64,000 nt of DNA from an uncultured bacterium. GTDB lineage: Bacteria; Verrucomicrobiota; Kiritimatiellia; CAIKKV01; CAITUY01. Numbering within the stretch: position 1 is the stretch's first letter; the number at the start of each line of letters is the position of its first letter. Under the pieces are notes generated by a model. That model made no database searches, was not told where the DNA came from, and saw only the letters and a program-made list of their open reading frames with translations. The stretch covers positions 1 through 64,000 of the forward strand of contig CAIVSY010000016.1 of NCBI GenBank assembly GCA_903908715.1, written 5' to 3'. Below, one piece after another: positions 63,111-64,000 of the stretch. The position numbers and the translations under genes were made by a program.

Positions 63111-63635
63111 CTAATAGACCCCTTCCGCCCAAGTCAGCCAGGCGTCCCCGCGAACATTGACGGAATCTGCATTGTAGATCAGTTGGCGAACGATAGGCCA
63201 CATGGGAACATCCTGCTCGTCGGATCCATCCACCAGGCCAAGAAAAAGATAAGGGAACGGCGATTCGGAAAAGTCACTGAAAACATTACCCGGTATATAG
63301 CGGGAAAGTGTATCCGGTTCTGCATAGCTGGGGATCCCAGTTTGAAGCCGGTTCACATCGCCCGCGATAGTCTCGTCATCACGGGAGTATTGGGTTTCGT
63401 CGGCACCTGCTGCACGGGTTGAGATGAAATGTGGGCTGGCGAATGGGGAGGCGCTGCCCATCGCTCGTACAGCAGCCTTTCGCCGGGCTTCGGCTATGGC
63501 ATCGGAATGTCGTAAGCACAAAGAGCCCAATTGCAGGATCCCGGCACAAAGCACAAGCAGGACAACCAGGGCGACAACAAGTTCAGCCATGGCCTGTCCA
63601 TCCTTGCCTTGGAATATCGAAGTCCTCCTGCTCAT
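63111..63635 (-). CDS. TadE-like minor pilin / pilus assembly protein
   Basis: A 174-residue protein. The TadE hallmark GQAMAELVVALVVLLVLCAGILQLGSL is a pilin-like membrane segment at about residues 13-40, after a short basic N-terminus (SRRTSIFQGK). The rest is extracytoplasmic and variable. TadE-type pseudopilins are processed by a TadV/CpaA peptidase (not in this window). ATG shares a base with the preceding stop. Confidence 0.75.
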   Translation of the reverse strand: MSRRTSIFQGKDGQAMAELVVALVVLLVLCAGILQLGSLCLRHSDAIAEARRKAAVRAMGSASPFASPHFISTRAAGADETQYSRDDETIAGDVNRLQTGIPSYAEPDTLSRYIPGNVFSDFSESPFPYLFLGLVDGSDEQDVPMWPIVRQLIYNADSVNVRGDAWLTWAEGVY

Positions 63636-64000
63636 TAATGCCCCCTGCGCGTGCCTCCTGCCCCACCGCCTGGACCGCCCTCAACCTGGCATGTATCCGA
63701 ATATTCCCGTAACCAGCTGATGCCCCGCTGCCGGAAAAGGGCGTTCTCCCATGTAACTAACTGTGCGCAATACCCGCACTGATCCGATGGTATTGCAGAG
63801 GGCCCCTGCTTCATGTAGACGGGCAGGTGTGCTTCTATATGGTCACGCCAGTAAAGGTTGAAGGCGCCGGCACCAGGCGCACTGGAAGCATCGATGGGTA
63901 TTAATCGAACACTGCGGAAAGCAGGCAGCACGAGTCCGGCTGACATAGGGGCCTGGTCTTCGCCCAGAAATCCAAACGGCTTTGCCGCTGCCGACCAGAC
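63635..64000 (-). CDS. Tad-linked TadE/G-like protein, 5' end outside the window
   Basis: The reading frame is open to the right edge (starting VWSAAAKPFGFLGEDQAPM), so the true start is beyond 64000; at least 122 residues are present. The AAAKPFG and VRLIPIDA segments look like the C-terminal part of TadE/TadG-like pilus proteins. Four cysteines include CGYC. The end is Gly/Arg-rich (GGPGGGAGGTRRGH). The stop overlaps the next start, so it belongs to the operon. Tentative family call. Confidence 0.5.
   Translation of the reverse strand, partial: VWSAAAKPFGFLGEDQAPMSAGLVLPAFRSVRLIPIDASSAPGAGAFNLYWRDHIEAHLPVYMKQGPSAIPSDQCGYCAQLVTWENALFRQRGISWLREYSDTCQVEGGPGGGAGGTRRGH

Noticed and set aside
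1-64000. Mobile elements, CRISPR arrays, tRNA genes and phage defence systems
   Set aside because: I looked in the spacers on both strands and saw no transposase, spaced repeats, tRNA T-arm signatures or defence genes. A tRNA scan would be needed to exclude a divergent tRNA.

Overview
This window looks like chromosome from a strictly anaerobic, Gram-negative bacterium. My best guess is the PVC superphylum, Kiritimatiellota or Lentisphaerota-like; this is inference from gene content only. An outer membrane is implied by a TolC-type lipoprotein and a GspC. Anaerobic fermentative energetics are implied by a complete Rnf complex, NfnAB, a membrane pyrophosphatase and rubrerythrin. The glycan-degradation genes at the left edge (a GH78-like protein, a DUF4091/GH123-like protein and a large clan GH-A protein) and the multiple GspE/PilT/Tad ATPases also fit those phyla. 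I see no insertion sequence, prophage, CRISPR array, tRNA or rRNA.

Layout. 1-6.6 kb: three consecutive glycan-active genes. 6.6-11.6 kb: a redox and nitrogen block with nfnA-nfnB, then an NrpR-like regulator divergent from gdhA across a spacer carrying two dyads. 11.6-22.5 kb: pheS-pheT, rubrerythrin, the pyrophosphatase gene hppA, an MBL-fold hydrolase and gatC-gatA-gatB. 22.6-27.1 kb: three tandem secretion/pilus ATPases (GspE-like, PilT-like, GspE-like). 27.1-36.2 kb: housekeeping genes trxB, a lytic transglycosylase, yjbQ, queA, cinA, truA, rpe, lepA and lepB. 36.2-42.7 kb, mostly minus strand: gspC overlapping the 3' end of the RNase P RNA gene, a C4 zinc-ribbon coiled-coil protein, DUF72, argS and a phosphohexomutase.

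42.8-47.6 kb, minus strand: a compact operon encoding a VTC-type polyphosphate polymerase domain, a DUF4956 membrane protein, a HlyD-type adaptor, a TolC-type outer-membrane lipoprotein and a small membrane coiled-coil protein, closed by a strong terminator. It reads as synthesis plus trans-envelope export of a polyanion, and is the best candidate here for an undescribed system. 47.7-55.3 kb: a small lipoprotein, murJ, then rnfABCDGE followed by a DUF192 gene. 55.3-64 kb, minus strand: a Tad/Flp-type pilus or secretion operon running in from the right edge (two TadE-like proteins, an unknown secreted protein, CpaB, an FHA-CpaF fusion, TadB, TadC), followed by an FHA membrane protein and a PEGA-repeat protein.

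How the parts fit. Rnf (ferredoxin:NAD+), NfnAB (ferredoxin/NADH:NADP+) and the ion-pumping pyrophosphatase together would link ferredoxin, pyridine nucleotides and ion gradients in an anaerobe. NfnAB could supply NADPH to GdhA, with the NrpR-like protein linking this to nitrogen status. The envelope genes (MurJ, LepB, Gsp/Tad parts, VTC-HlyD-TolC) point to an elaborate cell surface.
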